Of a stretch of 5,285 nucleotides of DNA, positions 1-5,285 are shown piece after piece. Below the pieces are notes generated by a model. It searched no databases and was not told where the DNA came from. It was given only the letters and a program-made list of their open reading frames with translations. A program made the translations under genes and the position numbers. The number at the start of each line of letters is the position of its first letter. Position 1 is the stretch's first letter. Origin of the DNA: an uncultured Legionellales bacterium (GTDB lineage: Bacteria; Pseudomonadota; Gammaproteobacteria; UBA1113); NCBI GenBank assembly GCA_945956945.1, contig CAMFJO010000080.1, positions 1 to 5,285 of the forward strand. The letters run 5' to 3'.

Positions 1-842
1 ATCTACAACAGTTGCAGTTAAGTTATCGTCCTCCCTTTGCTTGGGAGAAGCTTATTACTTTTTTTAAAGAACGCGCACTAGCAGAAATGGAACTCGTTGA
101 AGGGCTATCGTATCAACGCTTAGTGACTTATGGTGAAGCACAAGGTTGGTTCAAAGCAACTTTAGTAGAAAACAATAAAATACACATTCATTTTAAATTC
201 AATAAGGCCGTTAATATTCTCGATTTTGTTGCTAGAATCAAAAAAATATTTGATTTAGATGCTGACCCTATGGCGATTGAAAAAGATTTAAAAGAAGATG
301 ATAAGCTTCTTCCTTTTTTAGCGCAATTCGAAGGAATTAGAATTCCTGGCTGTTGGGATGGATTTGAACTGGCAGTGCGCGCCATTGTGGGGCAGAAAAT
401 TAGTGTTAAGGCAGCGCGTACAGTTTTAAGCAGAATGGTGGAGCTGTATGGAGAGCAACACAATTTGGATGATACGTTACCCTTAACGCGATTTTTTCCT
501 ACCCCAAAAACAATTTTATCGGCTGATTTATCGAAGATAGGTTTAACCGCAGCAAAGATAGATTCTATCAAAGCTTTGGCCGAGGCGATGTTATCTCAAC
601 AACTAATCTTAGATGGAACAGCAGATGAACAACAAACGCGACAACAGTTATTATCTATAAAAGGTATAGGTCCTTGGACTGTAGAATATATTGCCATGCG
701 GGCGCTTAAAAATCCGGATGCTTTTCCGGAGATGGACTTGGAAATTCAAAAAAAAATAAAGCGATTTAATTTATATCCTAAAAAGTGGTTGCCTTGGCGT
801 GCTTATGCGGCTATATTGTTGTTCAATATAACATTGGAGTAA
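1..842 (+). CDS. alkA: AlkA-type DNA-3-methyladenine glycosylase domain, 5'-partial (probably C-terminal part of an Ada-AlkA fusion)
   Basis: Base-excision repair glycosylase that removes alkylated purines such as 3-methyladenine from DNA. Numbering from the TTG at 12, it opens with the AlkA_N signature SYRPPFAW (residues 4-11), as in E. coli AlkA (NWQPPYDW). It continues with IPGCWDGFELAVRAIVGQ (about 111-128), the helix-hairpin-helix LLSIKGIGPWTVEYIA (213-228), the likely catalytic Asp242 in the segment FPEMDLEIQ, and LPWRAYA (260-266). All core elements are intact; 276 residues compares with about 282 in E. coli AlkA. The frame is open to the left edge (codons reading LQQ before the TTG), there is no ribosome binding site before the TTG, and no ATG is visible. 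The true start therefore lies outside the window. The family often occurs fused behind an Ada methyltransferase/AraC-type regulator, which would fit here but cannot be seen. It is followed 5 nt later by ogt. Confidence 0.93.
   Translation, partial: LQQLQLSYRPPFAWEKLITFFKERALAEMELVEGLSYQRLVTYGEAQGWFKATLVENNKIHIHFKFNKAVNILDFVARIKKIFDLDADPMAIEKDLKEDDKLLPFLAQFEGIRIPGCWDGFELAVRAIVGQKISVKAARTVLSRMVELYGEQHNLDDTLPLTRFFPTPKTILSADLSKIGLTAAKIDSIKALAEAMLSQQLILDGTADEQQTRQQLLSIKGIGPWTVEYIAMRALKNPDAFPEMDLEIQKKIKRFNLYPKKWLPWRAYAAILLFNITLE
836..839 (+). promoter_or_regulatory. Ribosome binding site that fixes the ogt start
   Basis: GGAG lies 8 nt before the ATG at 848 and overlaps the end of the glycosylase gene. 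It favours 848 over an in-frame GTG at 785, which would add 21 residues lying wholly inside the upstream gene and unlike any MGMT N-terminus. Confidence 0.75.
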
Positions 843-847
843 GATCA

Positions 848-1384
848 ATGAAGATTAAATCTACCCTACAACTTTTACCAGAGGATGCAACTTACGATCG
901 TATGAACTCGCCAGTAGGAGAGTTGCTTATCGTTGCTTCTTCAAAGGGATTACATGCCGTTCTATGGGACGTCATTTTGGATCACCCTATTGTCGCAGAG
1001 GCTATTCGTTTATTAAAACAAGTTAAAAATACTGTCATTATTAGTGAAGCAAAAAAACAATTAATAGAGTACTTTGCAGGAAAAAGAAAAATATTTGATT
1101 TGCCTTTGTCTCCGCAAGGAACACCATTTCAGATACAGGCTTGGCAACAGCTCTCAGCAATACCTTATGCCGAAACCATCAGTTATGGGGAGCAGGCGAA
1201 ACGATTAGGGGATAAAAATAAATCGCGTGCTGTCGGTATGGCCAACGGTTGTAACCCTATTTCAATTATTATCCCGTGCCATCGCGTTATCGGTAGTAAT
1301 GGTAAATTGGTGGGTTTTGCTGGCGGCTTAGATAAAAAATCTTACCTGTTGAATTTAGAAAAGACAAATAGTGGGAGAACATAG
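848..1384 (+). CDS. ogt: Methylated-DNA--[protein]-cysteine S-methyltransferase (O6-alkylguanine-DNA alkyltransferase)
   Basis: Suicide repair protein that transfers the alkyl group from O6-alkylguanine (or O4-alkylthymine) in DNA to its own cysteine. The 178-residue product has the family's usual two-part layout: a divergent N-terminal domain (about 15-85, containing SPVGELLIVA) and the conserved C-terminal DNA-binding domain (about 90-172). Visible active-site elements are the PCHRV box with acceptor Cys144 and His145, the arginine finger in RAVG (Arg127), Asn136 in the NPI segment before the box, the GFAGGL loop after it, and a terminal-helix Glu171 matching the fourth member of the MGMT catalytic network. 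It therefore looks active. The length and the lack of an Ada N-terminal domain fit Ogt/MGMT. It lies 5 nt after alkA and 6 nt before the cupin, so it is likely co-transcribed and may share any alkylation-responsive control upstream of the window. Confidence 0.95.
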   Translation: MKIKSTLQLLPEDATYDRMNSPVGELLIVASSKGLHAVLWDVILDHPIVAEAIRLLKQVKNTVIISEAKKQLIEYFAGKRKIFDLPLSPQGTPFQIQAWQQLSAIPYAETISYGEQAKRLGDKNKSRAVGMANGCNPISIIIPCHRVIGSNGKLVGFAGGLDKKSYLLNLEKTNSGRT

Positions 1385-1390
1385 GTATTT

Positions 1391-1861
1391 ATGAAAAAAA
1401 TGACATTTATCGCTGAATCCCGGTTAGAAGGGCATCCAAAAGACAATCCCTATTGGGTGGAAATGGGGGATGGTTATTGGTTTAGACCGGTGTTATTAAA
1501 TACAATCGAGAACTATTATACAGCATACTATTATGCAGACAGAAACTCTATTACCTCGCGGCATTATCATACCGGAGCCACAGAGATTACGGTTTTACAG
1601 GGTACCTTGGTATTTATTGAAGAAGATATTAGAACAGTCATTGAAGCGGGCGATTTTGTGTATGTTCCTCCAGGCACCACCCATTATGCCGAAACTATTG
1701 TGAATAAAGAACCAATGATTTGTTTCGGTACCACACGTGGCGCCATTTTTCTTCTGGAGCCACCCGTTAATACCGATCCGGTTATCGATGTGTTTGATAT
1801 AATTGAACTAACCCGAAGCCATTACGATCTTTTAAATTTAAAGATAGATTTTATCTTATGA
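1391..1861 (+). CDS. Small single-domain cupin protein, function unknown
   Basis: A 156-residue cytosolic protein with one cupin beta-barrel. Motif 1 is the segment RHYHTGATEITVLQG (residues 57-71), giving metal ligands His58, His60 and probably Glu65. Motif 2 is GDFVYVPPGTTH (87-98), giving His98. A complete 3-His/1-Glu metal site is therefore expected. The overall look (an early GDGYWFRP segment, then HxHTG, then a PPG-x-x-H strand) resembles the cupins grouped with ChrR-like and 2,4'-dihydroxyacetophenone dioxygenase proteins, but substrate and reaction cannot be assigned. A weak TAGG lies 5 nt before the ATG at 1391; a second in-frame ATG at 1400 would be too far from it. The stop codon overlaps the next start as ATGA (1858-1861), so translation of the two genes is probably coupled. 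Cupins can be dioxygenases, isomerases or small-ligand sensors; which applies here is open. Confidence 0.85.
   Translation: MKKMTFIAESRLEGHPKDNPYWVEMGDGYWFRPVLLNTIENYYTAYYYADRNSITSRHYHTGATEITVLQGTLVFIEEDIRTVIEAGDFVYVPPGTTHYAETIVNKEPMICFGTTRGAIFLLEPPVNTDPVIDVFDIIELTRSHYDLLNLKIDFIL
1841..1857 (+). promoter_or_regulatory. Short hairpin abutting the tandem-GrpB start codon
   Basis: AAGATA (1841-1846) and TATCTT (1852-1857) form a perfect 6-bp inverted repeat with a 5-nt loop, ending one base before the ATG at 1858. No Shine-Dalgarno sequence is visible there. If the RNA folds, ribosomes finishing the cupin would open it, consistent with translational coupling. The stem has a single G-C pair and is weak, so it may be chance. 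Confidence 0.3.
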
Positions 1862-2907
1862 AAAATCTTGTTGAAAGGCAAAGAAAAGTAGTGTTGTCCC
1901 CTTATGATCTTACTTGGCCTGAGAAATTTGCAGCCGAAGCTTCGACAATTAAAGCGATTTTAGGGAAAAACGGCGATTCTTTGTATCACATCGGTAGCAC
2001 CGCTATTCCTGACATGCTGGCAAAACCAACGATTGATATATTGGCTGTGGTTAAAAATTTAGCCGCAGTAGATTTACTGGCTCCTCTGTTTGAAAAAAAT
2101 GCTTATCAGTGTATGGGCGAGTATGGTATTCCAGAGCGACGCTATTACTGGAAAGGAAATCCCACGCGGCACGATTATCATATTCACTTGTTTGAACAAG
2201 GCAACCCTGAAATAGAGAGACATATCGCATTTAGAGATTATTTACGGCAACGCGCCGACGTTGCCTTAAGTTATGCCAATATTAAGTATTGTTTGCAAGC
2301 GCAATTTCCAGAAGACATTATCGCTTATGTGCAGGGAAAAGATCCCTTTATTCGTTATATCGATTATCAAACAGGACAGGTTAAATCGGATCAATTGAAT
2401 GCGGTGGACGCCATTGTGGTAGAAGATCATAATCCAAAATGGGAGAAATGGGCTGCTGCAGAAATGGCGGCTATTATCCGCACAGTCGGGCTGCCCTATG
2501 AGAGGATAGAACATTTAGGCAGTACCTCTGTCAAGCATCTAAAAGCGAAACCTATCCTCGATATTTTTATTGCGCTAAAATCCGTTGAAGCGGCGGCGCA
2601 ATGGGTAAAGCCTTTGAAAGCCATGGGTTATGTGTATTGGGAGGATAATCCTGATCCATTGCACTACCGTTTTTTTAAAGGAATGCCCCCCTATGGTGTC
2701 CAGCGAACACACCATGTGCATATTATGGCCGTAGGTGAGGATTTTGATCGCCGTGTCGCTTTCAGGGATAGTTTAAGGCGTGACCCCGAAGTAGCTAAGC
2801 GTTATGAAAAGCTGAAATGCCAATTGTCAGTACAATATGGCTTGGATCGAGAAGGGTATACAGAGGCTAAGGCAGCGTTTATCCAGGAAATTCTAAAAAA
2901 GAATTGA
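1858..2907 (+). CDS. Tandem GrpB-domain (UPF0157) protein, predicted nucleotidyltransferase fold
   Basis: A 349-residue protein made of two consecutive GrpB domains. Domain 1 (about 10-170) has YDLTWPEKF, then HIGSTAIPDMLAKPTIDI (44-61, with Gly46-Ser47 and Asp60), a paired-histidine strand HDYHIHLF (105-112) and FRDYLR (125-130). Domain 2 (about 185-349) repeats the plan: HNPKWEKW, HLGSTSVKHLKAKPILDI (219-236, with Gly221-Ser222 and Asp235), THHVHIM (284-290) and FRDSLR (302-307). GrpB proteins are usually single-domain, about 170-190 residues, and belong to the polymerase-beta-like nucleotidyltransferase superfamily. Their GST-x(11)-D segment is the likely nucleotide/metal site, but their substrate is generally unknown. 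Both copies keep these residues, so neither looks dead. The two halves are clearly diverged, so this is not a recent duplication. The name GrpB does not imply a role with the GrpE chaperone. It is the last gene of the operon, with a 4-nt overlap to the cupin. Confidence 0.9.
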   Translation: MKNLVERQRKVVLSPYDLTWPEKFAAEASTIKAILGKNGDSLYHIGSTAIPDMLAKPTIDILAVVKNLAAVDLLAPLFEKNAYQCMGEYGIPERRYYWKGNPTRHDYHIHLFEQGNPEIERHIAFRDYLRQRADVALSYANIKYCLQAQFPEDIIAYVQGKDPFIRYIDYQTGQVKSDQLNAVDAIVVEDHNPKWEKWAAAEMAAIIRTVGLPYERIEHLGSTSVKHLKAKPILDIFIALKSVEAAAQWVKPLKAMGYVYWEDNPDPLHYRFFKGMPPYGVQRTHHVHIMAVGEDFDRRVAFRDSLRRDPEVAKRYEKLKCQLSVQYGLDREGYTEAKAAFIQEILKKN

Positions 2908-2941
2908 GGCTTATATTCATCCTCTTCATCTTTAGAAGAAT

Positions 2942-2964
2942 ATTAGCTCAGTGGAATTGCTAAT
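2942..2964 (+). terminator. Weak hairpin after the repair operon, possible terminator
   Basis: ATTAGC (2942-2947) and GCTAAT (2959-2964) form a perfect 6-bp stem with an 11-nt loop, 35 nt after the tandem-GrpB stop. The following bases contain only short T runs, not a proper T-tract, so termination would be inefficient. It could equally be a stability element or chance. Confidence 0.25.
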
Positions 2965-2993
2965 GGCCTTTAATCTGTTTATTGCTTAAGTCA

Positions 2994-3059
2994 TTGAAGT
3001 ATATACAAAAAGCACTTCAAGTTGCGAACTAGATAAAATATCGAAACGATCTTGAAGTG
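2994..3059. repeat. Alternating TTGAAGT/ACTTCAA inverted repeats, candidate operator
   Basis: Three copies of one 7-mer lie in alternating orientation: TTGAAGT at 2994-3000, ACTTCAA at 3014-3020 and TTGAAGT at 3052-3058. The second and third extend to a perfect 9-bp inverted repeat, CACTTCAAG (3013-3021) with CTTGAAGTG (3051-3059). The 29-nt spacer between them holds a small ATCG-AAA-CGAT hairpin (3040-3050). The third copy overlaps the proposed -35 box of the downstream promoter, which would suit repressor or activator binding. On the minus strand the 9-bp stem is followed after one base by five T residues, so a minus-strand terminator is an alternative, but no minus-strand gene is seen nearby. 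Confidence 0.5.
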
Positions 3060-3079
3060 TGTTGAGTATAAATTATAAT
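3052..3079 (+). promoter_or_regulatory. Sigma-70-type promoter P1 for the orphan gene
   Basis: TTGAAG (3052-3057) is followed after 16 bp by a consensus TATAAT (3074-3079), predicting a start near 3086 and a leader of about 90 nt. The -35 box lies within the right arm of the inverted repeat. The region is AT-rich, so -10-like matches occur by chance; the paired -35 box raises confidence. Confidence 0.5.
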
Positions 3080-3097
3080 AATTCCTTAATGATTTTA

Positions 3098-3106
3098 TGG
3101 TATAAT
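3098..3106 (+). promoter_or_regulatory. Extended -10 promoter P2 for the orphan gene
   Basis: TGGTATAAT (3098-3106) is a perfect TGn-extended -10 element followed by a G-rich GGGCC. The -35 position (around 3078-3083) has only a poor match, as is tolerated with an extended -10. It predicts a start near 3113, about 66 nt before the ATG at 3179. Confidence 0.5.
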
Positions 3107-3166
3107 GGGCCTGTTTCTATAAATAAAATTTAAAAAATCTCAAAAACAAAAATTATTATAGTTAGC

Positions 3167-3170
3167 AAGG
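3167..3170 (+). promoter_or_regulatory. Ribosome binding site of the orphan gene
   Basis: AAGG lies 8 nt before the ATG at 3179. It supports this start, and therefore the basic N-terminal segment, as genuinely translated. Confidence 0.6.
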
Positions 3171-3178
3171 TAAATCCC

Positions 3179-4879
3179 ATGAAACGTAAAAAGCGGAATA
3201 TTCCCGTAGACTTACTGTCGCCCGAAGCAAGGGCATTGGAAGGCAAATCGCGCAAAAGAAAGATAGGAACCGGCTCTTTGGCAGAGTCTTCCCTTATTGC
3301 AGCTATTGCGCCTAAAGCGCCTTTAAACCAACAGATCACTACGATTAGATTGGAAATAAATTTTATTTTAGAGAAATTTTTAAGCGATCAACTAAGGCTA
3401 AATGGCCAGACTAAAAGACACTTTATCTTATTTTGTAAGGCTAATAGGCTACCAGTAGATGAGGATGCATTGCTTAAATTTATGGTACGCCATCATTTTT
3501 CAGATTTGTCAGAGATTAATATAGATAGGATATTTTATAACCCTGGTAAAATCGAAGAATTTTCACAACAAATTGTCCCCTTAAGATCTATTTTTAATAA
3601 TATTAATTCAGGCGCGATCAACGTCAATATAATGTGTGATGCCAGCTTTAAGTTGCAGATTGTAACTGGAGAGGATCTTTCTTTGAATAGAAAAAGATTA
3701 GCCAGAGAAAGGTTTTGTGCGGAGTATAATCTAAAAGATTGTTTGCAGAGAGAACAACCGCTTTCTTATAAAGAAGTTATGGCTGCATGGTTGAAACAAC
3801 TAGTGGCACAATATTCTTTTTTAAATCATAAGTCACAAGTACGTGAGTCATTGTACCTTTCCGGGTATTCAATTGAAGAGATACTAGAGAAAATAGAGTG
3901 TTTTTTAAATGAAGAGTCATTAGCGCTATTGTCCAGAGAAGATCTTTATTTTCTAAAGGAAAATTTAGAGGAAATTATTTTCGATCAGAAAAATATGGAA
4001 TTATTAATGGATGTAGGGGTCAAGAGTTATTTTCGAATGGAGGCGGAAGATATATCAAAAATAAAAGGATTTATAGCCAGAATAGAAGCGATTTTATCGC
4101 CCGTTCACCATAAAGAAGATTTAAAAATAAGTTTGGCTGGAGAAGCAGTCATCGAGAATGAGCATAGGCCAATATTGACTTTTATCCCATTTGAAGATAA
4201 GCGGAATACGGGTGAATCTGCAGTAAAAAAAGCAGAAATTAAACGGGATACTACACCCACCGTAATCAGCCTTTTCTTTTTGGATGAGGAACAAAAACCT
4301 ATCACAATTAGATATGCTGCTGAAGATGCTACACTTACGACAGATAGTGTTTACCAATACATTTTTATATTAGCATTGTCTATTTTAGAGCCAAATCAGT
4401 TTACTTTAGCCCGTGAAATAGAAGCGCTCGTTGCGGTATCCAAAGAATGTCTTAGTAAGATAAATAAAAATGAAGATATAGAAGAACAATACAAAATATT
4501 AGTTCGATTTATTAATCGAAATAAAGAAGGTTATTTTAGGCAAAGAACGAGAGATTCTCTTTTTATAGAAAACCCTAAAAGGATGAACAACCTCCGGCTA
4601 TGTGATTGCCTTCACGAAAATATTAATGGCTTGCGTGGTCTGAAATCTTGTTTAAGCGATATTGTAGAATGGACACCCTTTTTCGATGTGAAAGGAAAAA
4701 ATAGTGTTGTGGAAAAACTAAAAAGCGCAATGCCCCCCGATATGAGACAGAATATCGAGGCTATGAAAGATAATGGAAAGAATGATATTGTGGGGCTACT
4801 GATAAGGCATAAAGCAGAGCCATCTTCTACTTGGGAAGGATGTAAAAAGCGCTCCTTATCTTTTGCGCGTCCACAATAA
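3179..4879 (+). CDS. Uncharacterised 566-residue hydrophilic protein, no recognised family
   Basis: I do not recognise this protein. It has no signal peptide and no clear membrane segment (a short hydrophobic stretch at 391-402 looks like a buried helix). The N-terminus carries two basic clusters, KRKKR (2-6) and KSRKRK (23-28), then a small Ala/Pro-rich linker (about 35-50). The segments around 50-135 and 195-310 look mainly helical, with many Leu/Ile/Glu/Lys residues. A more mixed, possibly beta-containing middle (about 310-400) follows, then another helical region. A Cys-x-Cys-x-His cluster (475-479) is visible but unassigned. Base use is lower in G+C than the repair operon: 18 of 60 bases at 3901-3960 against 30 of 60 at 2401-2460. 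It appears to be a single-gene unit with its own promoters and a downstream terminator. A lineage-specific protein or a secreted effector of a host-associated bacterium is possible, but no C-terminal secretion motif or effector domain is evident. Confidence 0.85.
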   Translation: MKRKKRNIPVDLLSPEARALEGKSRKRKIGTGSLAESSLIAAIAPKAPLNQQITTIRLEINFILEKFLSDQLRLNGQTKRHFILFCKANRLPVDEDALLKFMVRHHFSDLSEINIDRIFYNPGKIEEFSQQIVPLRSIFNNINSGAINVNIMCDASFKLQIVTGEDLSLNRKRLARERFCAEYNLKDCLQREQPLSYKEVMAAWLKQLVAQYSFLNHKSQVRESLYLSGYSIEEILEKIECFLNEESLALLSREDLYFLKENLEEIIFDQKNMELLMDVGVKSYFRMEAEDISKIKGFIARIEAILSPVHHKEDLKISLAGEAVIENEHRPILTFIPFEDKRNTGESAVKKAEIKRDTTPTVISLFFLDEEQKPITIRYAAEDATLTTDSVYQYIFILALSILEPNQFTLAREIEALVAVSKECLSKINKNEDIEEQYKILVRFINRNKEGYFRQRTRDSLFIENPKRMNNLRLCDCLHENINGLRGLKSCLSDIVEWTPFFDVKGKNSVVEKLKSAMPPDMRQNIEAMKDNGKNDIVGLLIRHKAEPSSTWEGCKKRSLSFARPQ

Positions 4880-4953
4880 GACGCTGAGGGCGTACTCTGT
4901 ATTCAGTATTATGCTATTATAAAATCAATCTGTGTTTGTAACTACCCACCTGC

Positions 4954-4973
4954 GCCCAATATGGGCTTTTTTT
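4954..4973 (+). terminator. Rho-independent terminator after the orphan gene
   Basis: GCCCA (4954-4958), loop ATA, TGGGC (4962-4966) and then seven T residues (4967-4973) form a compact, GC-rich stem with a proper T-tract. It sits 74 nt after the orphan gene's stop and separates it from the hydrolase gene. Confidence 0.8.
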
Positions 4974-5024
4974 GGAAAATGGGTGTGTCGTTACCTGTGT
5001 TTTTCAATTAGATATGTGGTGCCC

Positions 5025-5285
5025 ATGATCAAAAATAGCGATTTTAAACCAGCCTGGTGGTTGCGCGGCCCCCATTTGCAAACACTATGGCCGGTCTTGT
5101 CCTGGCCTAAGAAAAAAACGGTTCTCTTAAGACAGCGTTTAGAATTACCGGATGGGGATTTTATCGATGTGGATTGGGTGAATTCTCATCTTCATTCGCC
5201 TATTGTGGTTATTTTGCATGGTCTGGAAGGGTCCAGTCAGTCGCATTATGCGCGCGATATGTTGTATACCTGGCAGAAACTGGGT
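5025..5285 (+). CDS. YheT-family alpha/beta hydrolase, 3'-partial
   Basis: The first 87 codons of a predicted alpha/beta-hydrolase-fold esterase of the YheT/ABHD1-3-like family; the gene continues past the right edge. Recognition rests on the family N-terminus PAWWLRGPHLQTLWP (residues 9-23), the strand segment RLELPDGDFIDVDW (38-51) and the oxyanion-loop block VVILHGLEGSSQSHYAR (61-77). The nucleophile serine elbow and the other catalytic residues lie outside the window and cannot be checked. The ATG at 5025 is chosen because the family motif begins nine residues later; the ribosome binding site is poor (GGTG ending 3 nt before the ATG). In-frame GTG codons at 5016 and 5019 are weak alternatives. 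It follows a terminator, so it needs its own promoter, but I could not identify a convincing one in 4974-5024. The physiological substrate of bacterial YheT proteins is not firmly known. Confidence 0.9.
   Translation, partial: MIKNSDFKPAWWLRGPHLQTLWPVLSWPKKKTVLLRQRLELPDGDFIDVDWVNSHLHSPIVVILHGLEGSSQSHYARDMLYTWQKLG

Larger units (their letters stand above)
2908..3178. other. Intergenic region, no credible gene
   Basis: This 271-nt AT-rich stretch separates the repair operon from the orphan gene. I see no protein gene in it: an 8-codon ATG frame at 2963 lacks a ribosome binding site. It contains a small hairpin near 2942-2964, the TTGAAGT/ACTTCAA repeat cluster at 2994-3059, two -10 elements and an A-rich leader before the next start. 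No strong intrinsic terminator for the upstream operon is evident. Confidence 0.7.

Noticed and set aside
188..571. Minus-strand open frame of 127 codons
   Set aside because: It is fully antisense to the conserved AlkA domain and has no recognisable protein features; it is a shadow frame.
785..847. A GTG-started 21-residue N-terminal extension of Ogt
   Set aside because: It lies entirely within the glycosylase gene, has no ribosome binding site and does not resemble MGMT proteins; the ATG at 848 has GGAG at the right distance.
2266..2514. Minus-strand open frame of 82 codons
   Set aside because: It is antisense to the junction between the two GrpB domains, with no family signal or ribosome binding site support.
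2943..2954. TTAGCTCAGTGG, identical to a common tRNA D-arm sequence, suggesting a tRNA or tRNA remnant
   Set aside because: No acceptor stem, anticodon arm or T-arm (GGTTCGA-type) follows at the required spacing; the match is limited to 12 nt.
2963..2989. Eight-codon ATG frame that could be a leader peptide
   Set aside because: It has no ribosome binding site, lies upstream of the proposed promoters, and shows no regulatory codon run.
3130..3339. Minus-strand open frame of 69 codons overlapping the orphan gene start
   Set aside because: It is antisense to the orphan N-terminus; its hydrophobic end reflects the A-rich leader read backwards, not a convincing protein.
4105..4357. Two overlapping minus-strand open frames of 66 and 78 codons
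   Set aside because: Both are antisense to the middle of the orphan gene and overlap each other; they are shadows in AT-rich coding DNA.
4503..4520. Perfect 7-bp inverted repeat TTCGATT-TATT-AATCGAA
   Set aside because: It lies within the coding sequence of the orphan gene in AT-rich DNA with no T-tract or nearby start; probably chance.
1..5285. CRISPR array, insertion sequence or toxin-antitoxin pair
   Set aside because: No regularly spaced repeats, transposase-like frame, terminal inverted repeats with target duplication, or paired small genes are visible.

Overview
The window is moderately AT-rich DNA with tightly packed plus-strand genes. It looks like a chromosomal segment of a gammaproteobacterium. 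The low G+C, the repair genes, the YheT-type hydrolase and the large hydrophilic orphan protein would suit a Legionellales-like, host-associated lineage. That placement is an inference from gene style, since no rRNA or marker gene is present.

Left block (1-2907): four genes run in one direction with gaps of 5 nt, 6 nt and a 4-nt overlap, so they are almost certainly one operon. In order they are: the AlkA-type 3-methyladenine DNA glycosylase domain of a protein that continues off the left edge (probably an Ada-AlkA fusion); an Ogt/MGMT O6-alkylguanine-DNA methyltransferase with an intact PCHRV site; a small single-domain cupin; and a 349-residue protein with two tandem GrpB (UPF0157, nucleotidyltransferase-fold) domains. 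The first two repair alkylated DNA by base excision and by direct reversal. The cupin and double GrpB protein have no established role in that pathway, and their tight linkage is the most interesting functional hint here.

Middle (2908-3178): a 271-nt gap without a credible gene. It holds a small hairpin of unclear function, three alternating copies of a TTGAAGT/ACTTCAA element that form an inverted repeat, and two promoter-like -10 elements. The last repeat copy doubles as the -35 box of the first promoter. A good ribosome binding site precedes the next gene.

Right block (3179-5285): a 566-residue, cytosolic-looking, more AT-rich orphan protein with two basic clusters at its N-terminus. I do not recognise its family; a secreted effector is possible but unproven. 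It ends before a compact intrinsic terminator (4954-4973). The first 87 codons of a YheT-family alpha/beta hydrolase then run off the right edge.
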